A DNA stretch of 64,000 nt from Ruania halotolerans (GTDB taxonomy: Bacteria; Actinomycetota; Actinomycetes; Actinomycetales; Beutenbergiaceae): the NCBI RefSeq assembly GCF_021049285.1, contig NZ_CP088017.1, forward strand, positions 1,225,380 to 1,289,379, written 5' to 3'. A program made the position numbers and the translations under genes. Below, in pieces: positions 33,650-42,092 of this stretch. The notes beneath the pieces were generated by a model, which saw nothing but the letters and a program-made list of their open reading frames with translations, was not told the origin of the DNA and ran no database searches. How positions within the stretch are numbered: the first letter of the stretch is position 1; every line of letters begins with the position of its first letter.

Positions 33650-34920
33650 AGCCGGTGCACCTCCGGCTGGGTCGTGACACCCCGGGTGTCAAAGAACCGG
33701 TGAGCGGCTGAGGTGAGCGAGTCCAAGTCGTAGCTGGAGTGGTTCTGCACCAGGATCACCAGGTCAGCTGAACGGACTGCTTCGTCCAAGTCCGGTACTC
33801 GCTCCAAGGAACGGCTGGTGGCCGGGTCGTGACCGAGATGCCAGGTGGTGACGTTCGGGTCGTGGAATGTTACGTTCGCACCGCCGGTGAGAAGGTGTTC
33901 GGCAAGCGGTACAGCCGGTGACTCACGTTGGTCCGCGATATTCGGCTTGTAGGTAACACCGAGCAGTAGAACGTTTGCGCCGCGCAGCGCCTTGGCATCC
34001 TCGTTGAGCAGGTCCTGCGCCCGCCGGGTGACATACGCCGGCATCCCAGAGTTCACTTCCTGGGCGAGTTCGACGAACCGGAACGGGTAGCCCAGGCGGG
34101 TCCGCACGGTGTAGCTGAGGTAGTTCGGATCGATCGGGATGCAGTGCCCACCGACGCCCGGCCCCGGGTAGAACGCCTGGAACCCGAACGGCTTCGTCTT
34201 CGCGAGGTCGATCACGTTCCACAAGTCGATCCCGAGTTCGTGGCAGAACCGTGCCATCTCGTTCACCAACGCGATGTTGATGTGCCGGAACGTATTCTCG
34301 AGCAGCTTCGACGTCTCTGCTTCACGCGTTCCCTTCGCGGGGACCACTGTGTCGATGAAGCGCGAATAGAAGGCCGCCGCCTTCTCGGTGCAGGCTGGAG
34401 TGACGCCGCCGACAACCTTCGGGGTGTTCTTGATGCCGTAGACAGCGTTGCCGGGATCGATCCGCTCCGGGGAGAAAGCCAGGTGGATATCTACCCCAAC
34501 CTCGAGGCCGCCTCCCTCTAGCACCGGCTGGACGATCTCCTCGGTAGTTCCCGGCCATGTGGTGGACTCCAGCACAACGAGCAGGCCCGGGTGTACATGA
34601 CGCGCAATGGTGCTGACGGCACCCGTCACGGCGCCGAGGTCGGGAGCGCCGTCCTGGGCGAGCGGGGTGGGAACGCAGACCACCACGGCGGTGGAGTCGT
34701 CGATGACCGACTCGTCTGTGGTCGCCTGGAATCCGGCGGCGAGCATCTCCGCGATGTCTGCGTCGCTCAGGTCATCGATGTGGGACCGGCCCGCATTCAG
34801 CTGTTCCACCACCGGCGCGCTGATGTCGAGACCGACCACTCGAAGACCTTGACGCGCTGCTTCCTGAGCCAGGGGTAGTCCGACATAGCCCAGCCCGAGG
34901 ACGACGACATCTGCTGACAC
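33646..34920 (-). CDS. Nucleotide-sugar dehydrogenase (UDP-ManNAc type)
   Basis: The GTG at 34920 is chosen because GAGGGAG lies 7 bases ahead; the in-frame GTG at 34935 has no ribosome site. The product has about 424 residues. NAD-binding motif VVVLGLGYVGLPLAQEAA starts the protein, ESTTWPGTTEE follows in the linker, and the catalytic cysteine is in GVGGHCIPIDPNYL. This is the second enzyme in the window of the VGGHCIP group. Its place as first gene in the exporter operon suggests it makes the main uronic-acid precursor of the exported polymer. A TATGCT hexamer at 34962-34967 could be the operon's -10 box. Confidence 0.9.
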   Translation of the reverse strand: MSADVVVLGLGYVGLPLAQEAARQGLRVVGLDISAPVVEQLNAGRSHIDDLSDADIAEMLAAGFQATTDESVIDDSTAVVVCVPTPLAQDGAPDLGAVTGAVSTIARHVHPGLLVVLESTTWPGTTEEIVQPVLEGGGLEVGVDIHLAFSPERIDPGNAVYGIKNTPKVVGGVTPACTEKAAAFYSRFIDTVVPAKGTREAETSKLLENTFRHINIALVNEMARFCHELGIDLWNVIDLAKTKPFGFQAFYPGPGVGGHCIPIDPNYLSYTVRTRLGYPFRFVELAQEVNSGMPAYVTRRAQDLLNEDAKALRGANVLLLGVTYKPNIADQRESPAVPLAEHLLTGGANVTFHDPNVTTWHLGHDPATSRSLERVPDLDEAVRSADLVILVQNHSSYDLDSLTSAAHRFFDTRGVTTQPEVHRL

Positions 34921-35030
34921 GAACGGCTCCCTCACGAGGCGATTGATTTTAACTCTGGCACAGCATACGTGCCTCAGCGGCCAGGTAGACCGAGACGGTC
35001 GTCACTTACCAGGAGCCAGGTCAACTGAGT

Positions 35031-36134
35031 TCAGGGTGTTGGGGACGTACCGAAGGCAGGGTGGCTGAGCAGACCGATCCACTGTTCTCGGGCGTGGCGG
35101 AGGAAGTGCGCCACATCGGTGTTCCAGGTGTGGGCGGCAGCGTCCCGTCCTCGCACGTAGATGTACCCGATGTCGTGTGGTTGGTAGATGGACCCGCCTT
35201 GACGGGCCGTGTTTTCGAGTAGCGCTGTGTCAACGGCCCGTGGCACATGGCTCCAACCACCCAGGCTCCGGAAATCGCTGGCAGCCAACGTGATCGTGCT
35301 GCCAGCGACGCGATGGGTGAATGCCTCGCGAGTCCCGTACACCCTCCGCACGGTGGTGTCGAGTGCCTCCAGGTGCACGACGGTCGTTCGCTTTCCAACA
35401 ACGGTTGCGTTCGAGTACATGTGGGCGAGTGCCAAGTCCGTGAGGTGTTGCGGACCAAAGTGATCGTCATCATCCACCTTTGTGAGAAGGGTGCCTGATG
35501 CCCTTCGGTACGCGACGTTGAGCGCTTCTCCGAAGACTACGTCGCGGCTGATCTGGACCACGCGGATCGGACGCCCGGACGCAGCTTCGTTGAGTCCAGG
35601 TGGGATGTCCCCACCATGAAGTCCGACGACGATCTCTAGTTGGTCATAGTCGAGTCGGGCCAAGCGTGCAACTTGCGCCGTGACGATCTCTGGCCGTCGG
35701 CTCACAAGGACGGCACTGATCGGCGGCAGGGACGGTTCAAGTGTCAGCATGGCTGCTCGCCGTTGTTCGACATCCCGGACGTCCCAGGCGAGCTCTCCTG
35801 GTGAACCGCTGATCGGACCTGCTGGAATCTGGCTTCGGACGCCGGGAGGCAGCTTCTCGCGAACAGCGTCATCCTCGAGGCCGAAGACGTATGTCCCGCG
35901 CAGGATGGCGCGATGTAGGAAGTCCGCGACCTGGGTGGCCGCGATCTTGGGGGCTTTGCCCGAAACTCCCAGCGCGTGCGCACGATCTAGGTGGCTGACA
36001 GCCTTCGTCAAGGACCCATCCCATGGGCCGCTGGAGCGGCCGATTCGCCAGCTTTGTCCGAGTCGTAGCTCCGCTAGCCGGTAGCTATCAGACGGGGGGA
36101 CCTTCCCGACAGGGTTCTCACTCTTCAGGTCCAC
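35031..36134 (-). CDS. GT2-like glycosyltransferase
   Basis: The 367-residue protein has a 130-residue helical N-terminus, then a GT2-type core: PPISAVLVSRRPEIVTAQVARLARLDYDQLEIVVGLHG, and the acidic motif LTKVDDDDHFGPQHL near 220. The region VAGSTITLAASDFRSLGGW matches the acceptor part of the GT2 enzymes at 10884 and 14328. The GTG start has a TATGCT hexamer 6 bases ahead and no good ribosome site. It stands 96 bp upstream of the exporter operon on the same strand and may belong to the same glycan pathway. Confidence 0.82.
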   Translation of the reverse strand: MDLKSENPVGKVPPSDSYRLAELRLGQSWRIGRSSGPWDGSLTKAVSHLDRAHALGVSGKAPKIAATQVADFLHRAILRGTYVFGLEDDAVREKLPPGVRSQIPAGPISGSPGELAWDVRDVEQRRAAMLTLEPSLPPISAVLVSRRPEIVTAQVARLARLDYDQLEIVVGLHGGDIPPGLNEAASGRPIRVVQISRDVVFGEALNVAYRRASGTLLTKVDDDDHFGPQHLTDLALAHMYSNATVVGKRTTVVHLEALDTTVRRVYGTREAFTHRVAGSTITLAASDFRSLGGWSHVPRAVDTALLENTARQGGSIYQPHDIGYIYVRGRDAAAHTWNTDVAHFLRHAREQWIGLLSHPAFGTSPTP

Positions 36135-36140
36135 TCTCTT

Positions 36141-36146
36141 AGCATA
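36141..36146 (-). promoter_or_regulatory. Putative -10 box for leaderless GT2 gene
   Basis: On the minus strand TATGCT is followed by AAGAGA and the GTG start at 36134. The purine-rich spacer touches the start codon, too close to work as a ribosome site. Confidence 0.42.
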
Positions 36147-36185
36147 GGCTCCGCTCTAGCAATGGCTCGTACCCAGGGAGGCCTG

Positions 36186-36821
36186 ATGCGTTTCGACGTG
36201 ATTGCGCTCGTCGATGTCGAGTCAATGTCAGAGGCGCAGGCGCGGGCGGTTGTCCAGACCGTTGCTCCACAGGTGCGCCAGGTTCTACTGACGGGTAGAA
36301 ATGGCCGGCTGTCCGGTCGGCTCGAAGATGCGCCATGGCTGTCAGGCAAGAATCCAGTCGAGCGAGGAGTCCTCGTAGTCACCGCTCCTGTGGTCTTCGC
36401 TCGTGGTGCAGTTGCCCGCCTGGACGCCTCCTTGAAGTTTGCCGACCGAGCTGTCACCAGGGTCTACCTGCCTGCTCTAGACGGGCGATTCACCTCGGTC
36501 GCACTCTGGGACGCTTCCTGGCTGGCTCGGGAGAGCGTCACGGTCCTTGAGTTGATACGGGCAGACCTCGAATTCGATCGACAGCGGCTCTCCCGCAACT
36601 CGCCGCAGTGCCGGTCCTGGGTGCCGGGGAAGGAGGTTGGCGTCGAGTGGCTTGATGTGATTGGCAGTGCGTACAAGGCGTGGGCTCGAGCGGAGGGAAG
36701 GCGTCTAATTCTCCGGGAGCTGGAGTCGCGGCTACGTGCGACCCTGCGGACCGGTCGCCGCCACCTCGGTGACGTTAGACACTTTGTGGCAAGAGCCTCG
36801 CGGCGAGTCCGTCATCGATAG
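36186..36821 (+). CDS. Hypothetical protein in polysaccharide cluster
   Basis: The ATG at 36186 follows AGGGAGG by four bases and is preferred over the in-frame ATG at 36162. The 211-residue protein starts with a hydrophobic strand (RFDVIALVDVESMSEAQARAVV). It holds a second strand-like block (VERGVLVVTAPVVFARGAVARLDASLKFADRAVTRVYLP) and ends in a long basic helix rich in Arg (last 50 residues). There is no signal peptide or membrane span. I do not recognise the family. The first 130 residues could be a reduced GT-A-like fold without a DxD motif, which is only a guess. It overlaps the convergent GT28-like gene by 10 bp. Confidence 0.62.
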   Translation: MRFDVIALVDVESMSEAQARAVVQTVAPQVRQVLLTGRNGRLSGRLEDAPWLSGKNPVERGVLVVTAPVVFARGAVARLDASLKFADRAVTRVYLPALDGRFTSVALWDASWLARESVTVLELIRADLEFDRQRLSRNSPQCRSWVPGKEVGVEWLDVIGSAYKAWARAEGRRLILRELESRLRATLRTGRRHLGDVRHFVARASRRVRHR

Positions 36822-38182
36822 AGCCAGTGGGCTGTAAGGGCTCGTCTGGCGCGGTATGTCTCGGATGCTCCTGCGATGATGTGTTCGACCGGCCGCGGAC
36901 CGAGCATCATCTCCCTCGTGAGGCTCTCCGTCACTAGGACGGGATTGTCTGCCCGGTCCAGCGCTGTGGTCCTGAGGTCGAGCAACGGCGTGCGCGGTGG
37001 TCGCATCAGAACGTCGCCGGTGCGGAGCGGAGTCCCGGCTTGCGCCAGCGCGGCGACTTCTGCGGCGATTACTCGAGCTCCGCGCATCGGTCCAAGAGCG
37101 GTGGTCGTGGAACTCAGCCGGTCCAAGGTCGCCTCGTGCAATAGATGGGAGACCTGTTCTGGCACTTCGTCGACGGTGCACAGGGCCAGTCCGAGCTCCG
37201 CGACGCCTTCTGCTCGGGCCACTTGGTCGTCCGTCTTGTGTGCTGTACTCGGTATGAACAGCGTCGGCACGTTCGAACCGAGCAGCTCGTGAACCGCGTT
37301 GTATCCTGCCGCGCTCACCGCGGCGTCGAATGCGCTGAGGTAACCCGATAACGGATAGACATCATCGAGGACGTGGATGGAGGTGTCTCCAGTCACGATC
37401 GCGTGCTTCGCGATCGCTTGGCGCGTCACGGCGACTGACCAACTCGGGAAGTCACGGCGAATAACATCAAGCGCCGCACGGGCTGTCGTGTCGACCGATC
37501 CGAGTGCGCCCGAGCCGGGCGCCAGCAGCAGGACGGGCCCATTTGCGGGAAGCCCTAGTCTCGACCGAGCTGTGGCCTTGTCCACACCTGGGATTGCATC
37601 CAGCAAGCACACTGGGTCCGTGATCAGAACCGCGTCTGTGCGGCCACGCGTGGGGCCGCGATCAAATTGGGACGCGACGTCGCCTGGCTGCAGTGTCAGA
37701 TCGAAGTTGCGAGAGTGATCGAGCCGTCCAGCCGGAGCGTGCGGCTGCCACATCCCGCGTCGAACCCACGCGAACTGGACGCCCGGCAACTCGGATCGAG
37801 CGTTCAGCAGTCCGAGGTACGGGCTGACGCCGTCAAAGACGATCGCTGATGCACCGACTTCCGCAGCTAAACCGACTACCCGATCGCGTAGGTACGGAGC
37901 CCACCGGTAGGAGCGCCACCTTCGCCTCAGGACCCCACGCCAGCCGCTTGGCGCCCAGCCGGATTCCCAACTGGGTGCGTACTCAAACCGCCAAGCCTCG
38001 GCATTCGGAAGCTTGTTGGAGAATGCTGCGGATGCGACCTGTGGGAGGGCACGCGAGAGCGACAGGATCACAGTGTCGAACTGTGACGCTCCGGCGAGTG
38101 CGACCGCTGTCTGACGTGACAAGTGACCCATGCCAGTGCCATTGCTCGTCATAAGGATGACAGTCGGTCGAGTGCTGGTCAT
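36812..38182 (-). CDS. GT28/MurG-like glycosyltransferase
   Basis: The 456-residue GT-B protein begins PTVILMTSNGTGMGHLSRQTAVALAG, with the glycine-rich GTGxGH loop of the MurG/GT28 group. The C-terminal donor loop AAGYNAVHELLGSNVPTLFIPSTAHKTDDQVARA (near 310) is the counterpart of the SxAGxxTxxE...P motif. It is soluble and would act at the membrane face on a lipid-linked or protein acceptor. The last 60 residues lie outside the usual domain. It is divergent from the acyltransferase gene; the 169-bp gap between them holds a 12-base repeat (ACGAGCGCCGGC at about 38258 and 38307) and no clear promoter. Confidence 0.85.
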   Translation of the reverse strand: MTSTRPTVILMTSNGTGMGHLSRQTAVALAGASQFDTVILSLSRALPQVASAAFSNKLPNAEAWRFEYAPSWESGWAPSGWRGVLRRRWRSYRWAPYLRDRVVGLAAEVGASAIVFDGVSPYLGLLNARSELPGVQFAWVRRGMWQPHAPAGRLDHSRNFDLTLQPGDVASQFDRGPTRGRTDAVLITDPVCLLDAIPGVDKATARSRLGLPANGPVLLLAPGSGALGSVDTTARAALDVIRRDFPSWSVAVTRQAIAKHAIVTGDTSIHVLDDVYPLSGYLSAFDAAVSAAGYNAVHELLGSNVPTLFIPSTAHKTDDQVARAEGVAELGLALCTVDEVPEQVSHLLHEATLDRLSSTTTALGPMRGARVIAAEVAALAQAGTPLRTGDVLMRPPRTPLLDLRTTALDRADNPVLVTESLTREMMLGPRPVEHIIAGASETYRARRALTAHWLYR

Positions 38183-38351
38183 AATGATCTCGATCGTAGT
38201 CTCTCACTCGGCCTGCGGATAATGATCCTGACGCCGCTGGACCTGACCGCGCGGATCGACGAGCGCCGGCCGGAAGACATTCCGCAGCTATCCTCTGTTG
38301 GTCTGAACGAGCGCCGGCTCACCTAACCGACACCTGAAAGCGAGACGACCT

Positions 38352-40484
38352 GTGGCCGACCCAGCCTCCACAACCTGGCGTGCCGCACCATCCGGGCGGC
38401 ACAGCGGAAGCGTAGTTGGCTCGGCAGCCTCCACGTTTCGGCCTGACATCGAGGGCCTGCGCGCGCTCGCCATTGGCGTCGTTCTCGTCTATCACGCTGG
38501 TGTTCGCTCGGTCCCCGGTGGTTTCATCGGTGTCGATGTGTTCTTCGTCCTCTCGGGTTTCCTGATCACGGGGTTGCTGATCCGGGAGCTCGAGCGCGAC
38601 GGCCGGATCTCGCTTTCGCGTTTCTACGCGCGCCGGACACGGCGCCTTCTACCGGCCACTGCAGTGGTACTCGTGTTCACGGCACTACTTACCTGGTGGA
38701 GCGCGTCGGCTGTGGACTGGCAGACCTTCGGGTGGGACATCGTAGCCGCAGCGTTGTACGTCGTGAACTGGGCGCTGGCGGCGCGCTCAGTGGACTATCT
38801 TGCCGAGGATGTGGGCGTCTCACCGGTACAACACTTCTGGTCCCTCGCCGTTGAGGAGCAGTTCTACGTCGTCTGGCCCCTCCTCTTAGTACTCGTTGCA
38901 TGGTGGATACGTCGACGTGCTCAAGAGAACCTAAGGTTGTGGGCGGGCGCGGCCATTGGACTTGTGATCGTAGTCTCGTTCGCAGCGTCACTGTTGATCA
39001 CAGCCAGCAGCCCCCAGGCTGCGTTCTTCGTGACGCCCACGCGACTTTGGGAGTTGGGTCTCGGTGCAGTAGTGGCGATTGGTGCCACGCATTGGCCCCG
39101 TGTACCGTCAGCGATTGCTGTGGTTCTGGGATGGGGAGGGTTTGCAGCAGTTGTCTCGAGTGCACTCGTACTCGACTCCGGGGTGGAGTGGCCCGGATAC
39201 GCCGCGCTTTGGCCGACGCTCGGTACCGTCGCGATCATCGTCAGTGGCTATGTGGCAACTGCCGGTAGCGTGGCACGCTTCCTGTCATTCCCCATCTTCG
39301 TCTGGATTGGCGCGCTGTCGTATTCGCTCTACCTCTGGCATTGGCCGTTGCTAGTCGCGGCAGCGGATATGTGGGGAGAGTTGGGACAAAAGCGCGGACT
39401 GCTGGTCGTTGCTATTGCCTTTATACCAGCCTATTTGAGTTACCGATTCATCGAGAACCCGATCAGGCGCTCCCAAATCCTGGCACGTTCGGACCGTCTG
39501 TCCCTATCGCTAGGAGGCAACTTCACTCTAGCAGGCGTAATTGCCGGACTCGTCCTTGTGATTGCGTTGCCCAGCAGTACGGGATCGACATCACAAAACG
39601 ATGCTGCAGGAGCGTCGGAAATCGGACGAGATACCCAGCCTCAACCCGGATCGATTGAGAGTCTGAGTGAGATCGAGTGGTACGTACCAACCGCTGTCGA
39701 TGCGGTCGCGGATGTGCCGGCAGCGTATCCGAAGGACTGTCAACAGTCCGCTGAAGGTACGGATGTCATCACGTGCGAACTAGGAGATCCCGATTCTGAA
39801 ACTCAGATTGCAGTGGCTGGCGATTCTAAGATACTCCAATGGTGGTCTGCATTAGAGGCTATCGCAGAAGATCGAGGTTGGCATGTAGTCGTGATGACCA
39901 AATCTAGTTGTGGACTCCACTCAGGCATGCAAGTCCGGGAAGGGTCAGCCTACTTGGAATGCGCCGAATGGAACGAGAATGTGATGGCAGAAATTCTGGG
40001 AGATGAGCCCGACGCGGTACTGGTGTCGAGTCGGGCGACGACCGCCCTGGAAGATGCGACCGATCCTTCGACTGCGACATCCGACGAGATGATTCGATCG
40101 CTGGCTGGAGCATGGGGCGACCTGGAGAATGCCGGGATTCCGGTGATCGTGCTGCTCGACAATCCAAGTCCAACACTAGGGGAGCCAGTTTATGAGTGCG
40201 TCCTGCAACACCCAAGTGCCCTCGACGAATGTGCCTTCTCGCTTGCAAGTGGCGTCGAGTCATCGGCCGCACCGGAGCAAGTCGCGGCGGCGGATCGTGT
40301 CGCAGGCGTCGACGTCATCGATCTGACGGACTGGATATGCCCTACGAACATGTGCGTCCCTGTCATTGGGAACGTTTTGGTGTATCGACAAGGATCGCAC
40401 CTTACCGACACCTACGTGCGCACGCTTACTGAGGTTCTCCAAGACGATCTTGAGAGCTCCCTCGAATCTGTGTCAGGCCGCTGA
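38352..40484 (+). CDS. Acyltransferase-3 with C-terminal SGNH domain
   Basis: The 710-residue protein has the OafA-type membrane domain (about 30-400), with FRPDIEGLRALAIGVVLVYHAG, the RFYARRTRRLLP loop and SLAVEEQFYVVWP. A periplasmic-type SGNH domain follows (about 440-700). This class O-acetylates cell-surface sugars, the membrane part passing the acyl group to the outer SGNH part. The SGNH serine is present in AGDSK (S492). The expected D-x-x-H motif reads Q680-G-S-H683, so the catalytic aspartate is lost. The 3' half is clearly lower in GC than the rest of the window. A role in acylating the exported glycan is inferred. Confidence 0.9.
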   Translation: MADPASTTWRAAPSGRHSGSVVGSAASTFRPDIEGLRALAIGVVLVYHAGVRSVPGGFIGVDVFFVLSGFLITGLLIRELERDGRISLSRFYARRTRRLLPATAVVLVFTALLTWWSASAVDWQTFGWDIVAAALYVVNWALAARSVDYLAEDVGVSPVQHFWSLAVEEQFYVVWPLLLVLVAWWIRRRAQENLRLWAGAAIGLVIVVSFAASLLITASSPQAAFFVTPTRLWELGLGAVVAIGATHWPRVPSAIAVVLGWGGFAAVVSSALVLDSGVEWPGYAALWPTLGTVAIIVSGYVATAGSVARFLSFPIFVWIGALSYSLYLWHWPLLVAAADMWGELGQKRGLLVVAIAFIPAYLSYRFIENPIRRSQILARSDRLSLSLGGNFTLAGVIAGLVLVIALPSSTGSTSQNDAAGASEIGRDTQPQPGSIESLSEIEWYVPTAVDAVADVPAAYPKDCQQSAEGTDVITCELGDPDSETQIAVAGDSKILQWWSALEAIAEDRGWHVVVMTKSSCGLHSGMQVREGSAYLECAEWNENVMAEILGDEPDAVLVSSRATTALEDATDPSTATSDEMIRSLAGAWGDLENAGIPVIVLLDNPSPTLGEPVYECVLQHPSALDECAFSLASGVESSAAPEQVAAADRVAGVDVIDLTDWICPTNMCVPVIGNVLVYRQGSHLTDTYVRTLTEVLQDDLESSLESVSGR

Positions 40485-40495
40485 GGGACTATCGA

Positions 40496-42055
40496 CTATC
40501 GTCCATGAATGATTCTCGAGAGTCGATTAGCGATGCCAGCGCCATTATTTCTAGGTAGAATTTTTCTTGGATCGAAACGTGGAAGGTCCTCGGCGTATAG
40601 CTGTTTGAGAAGTGCTCTATCGGCGCGTTGCTCGTATGGTAGCCGGTGCATCGTTTCGATCAATCGTCGTGAATTGAAAGGTTGGAGCACGCGATGCCCC
40701 AGGTCGCCCTCGTGCGGCTTCTGTGCGGCCCACCTACCAACTCTGTGTTCCCAGTAGAACAAATCGTGATAGTCGTACCCTCCTATTGTCTCTGGACGAA
40801 AGTCGGCGTACTCGATGAACTGCTCAAACTGCTCGACATACTCGTGTTCGCGGGCCACATTCGGGCCGTGGTACAGGAATGTCAGACGTCGAGGGGATGG
40901 CGGCGCCTCGGAGCGCCTAGTGTAGAAAACGGTTCCGACCTCGGCGAGGATGGAGTTAAGCTGAAAGAAGTCGCGCGGCAATTCGTCGTACATGGCGCGG
41001 GCTGCACCTGAACTTGGTTGCACTGCATTCCAAGTCTTGCTGAAAACAGCGTCGAACAGTGTGCCAGGCTCCGGTTTGCCCCATCGAATCACGCGATGTG
41101 GTATCCCGACATCGAAGGAAATTCGATTTGCCTCGTAGATGTCGTTGAAATGTGCCAGCTTTTCTTTGGGGTTCAAATAGGTGAATGTGAACGAGCCGTC
41201 TGAGAGGTAGGGGAGTGCTGCGCGCAGTGTTGAACCAGAGTCCATACCGGCGGTCAATGATATCCCGACCCGACCAAACTTTGTAAGCAACTCGCAGTTT
41301 TGATCCAAGATCTCGCGAAATTCGCTGAACTCTCGGCCCGTAGGGTTGCCAATGTCAAGATCGTCGAACGGGTAGAAGCGCTCGTGATCAGCTACCATTT
41401 TGGTGGAGGACCACCGGAGTCGACAGTTTGCTATGACAGGGTGTATGTCCTTGTAGGCAGTTTCGATTCCTGCGAAGTAGTAGGTCGCTCCAGGGTGTAG
41501 TTTTCGAAGTCGATTGAGCCTGTTTATCGCGTTTTGATCCGTCTCAGCGGCGCTAGCCTCAGCAACGAGTTCGACATGACTGCCAACGATGAATGTTCTG
41601 GCGGAGTCTGACCAGAATGTCATTTGCGTCGCGCATGTGTCGGGTATGACTGTGACTTCTTGTGGGCCTATCGCAATTGCTGTGAATCGGCCAGTAAGGT
41701 ACGCCACGTATCTTGTGAATGCGTCGAGACCTCCGCGCTCCAGGGAAGAGTGCGCCTTCCGGGCGATCAATTGTGGGTCGATCGATGCCGATTCTAGGTC
41801 GACAGGGTTTCCGATGAGTACGGCGTGGAATCGGGAGTCCGGGCCGGTCGTCGTAGCAACTACGGTGCGGTCCTGAAATGCGAACGTAAGGTGGCCTATG
41901 ACCTCCTTCCGCCAGCCGTCGGCGGAGGGAGGTAGTTGGGAGGCTGCGGTCGTGGCGATATAGCCATGACCGAAGGCGTCGCGGAGGCTCCGGGCTTCAA
42001 CGGCTGCGGGGACTGACATGCATGGGATGATACGGGCGCAGCACGAGTCTGTCAC
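40496..42055 (-). CDS. Asparagine-synthase-like protein
   Basis: The 519-residue protein resembles AsnB. An N-terminal half has a glutaminase-like fold (LTGRFTAIAIGPQEVTVIPDTCATQMTFWS), and a C-terminal ATP-dependent amidating half has the pyrophosphate loop SLTAGMDSGSTLRAAL (D272, S273). The AsnB loop is SGGxDS, so here two residues differ (TAGMDS). The obligatory N-terminal cysteine right after the start Met is missing, so glutamine is probably not the nitrogen donor. The C-terminal YWEHRVGRWAAQKP is typical of the family. The GTG at 42055 has AGGA ahead; an ATG at 42019 is possible. Next to uronic-acid genes it may amidate or aminoacylate sugar carboxyls, by analogy with WbpS. The gene lies in low-GC DNA. 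Confidence 0.8.
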   Translation of the reverse strand: MTDSCCARIIPCMSVPAAVEARSLRDAFGHGYIATTAASQLPPSADGWRKEVIGHLTFAFQDRTVVATTTGPDSRFHAVLIGNPVDLESASIDPQLIARKAHSSLERGGLDAFTRYVAYLTGRFTAIAIGPQEVTVIPDTCATQMTFWSDSARTFIVGSHVELVAEASAAETDQNAINRLNRLRKLHPGATYYFAGIETAYKDIHPVIANCRLRWSSTKMVADHERFYPFDDLDIGNPTGREFSEFREILDQNCELLTKFGRVGISLTAGMDSGSTLRAALPYLSDGSFTFTYLNPKEKLAHFNDIYEANRISFDVGIPHRVIRWGKPEPGTLFDAVFSKTWNAVQPSSGAARAMYDELPRDFFQLNSILAEVGTVFYTRRSEAPPSPRRLTFLYHGPNVAREHEYVEQFEQFIEYADFRPETIGGYDYHDLFYWEHRVGRWAAQKPHEGDLGHRVLQPFNSRRLIETMHRLPYEQRADRALLKQLYAEDLPRFDPRKILPRNNGAGIANRLSRIIHGR

Positions 42056-42092
42056 GGTTCCTGGGTCGTGGGCTCAGAGCCTCAGTTGGCAC

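Noticed and set aside
38221..38326. A 34-codon plus-strand frame (MILTPLDLTARIDERR...) in the gap before the acyltransferase gene
   Set aside because: It has no ribosome site and no recognised match, and it could be chance in a 169-bp gap.
40496..42055. Reading the AsnB-like gene as a lasso-peptide cyclase
   Set aside because: No precursor gene, RRE/B1 or B2 protease gene lies nearby. The uronic-acid context fits better.
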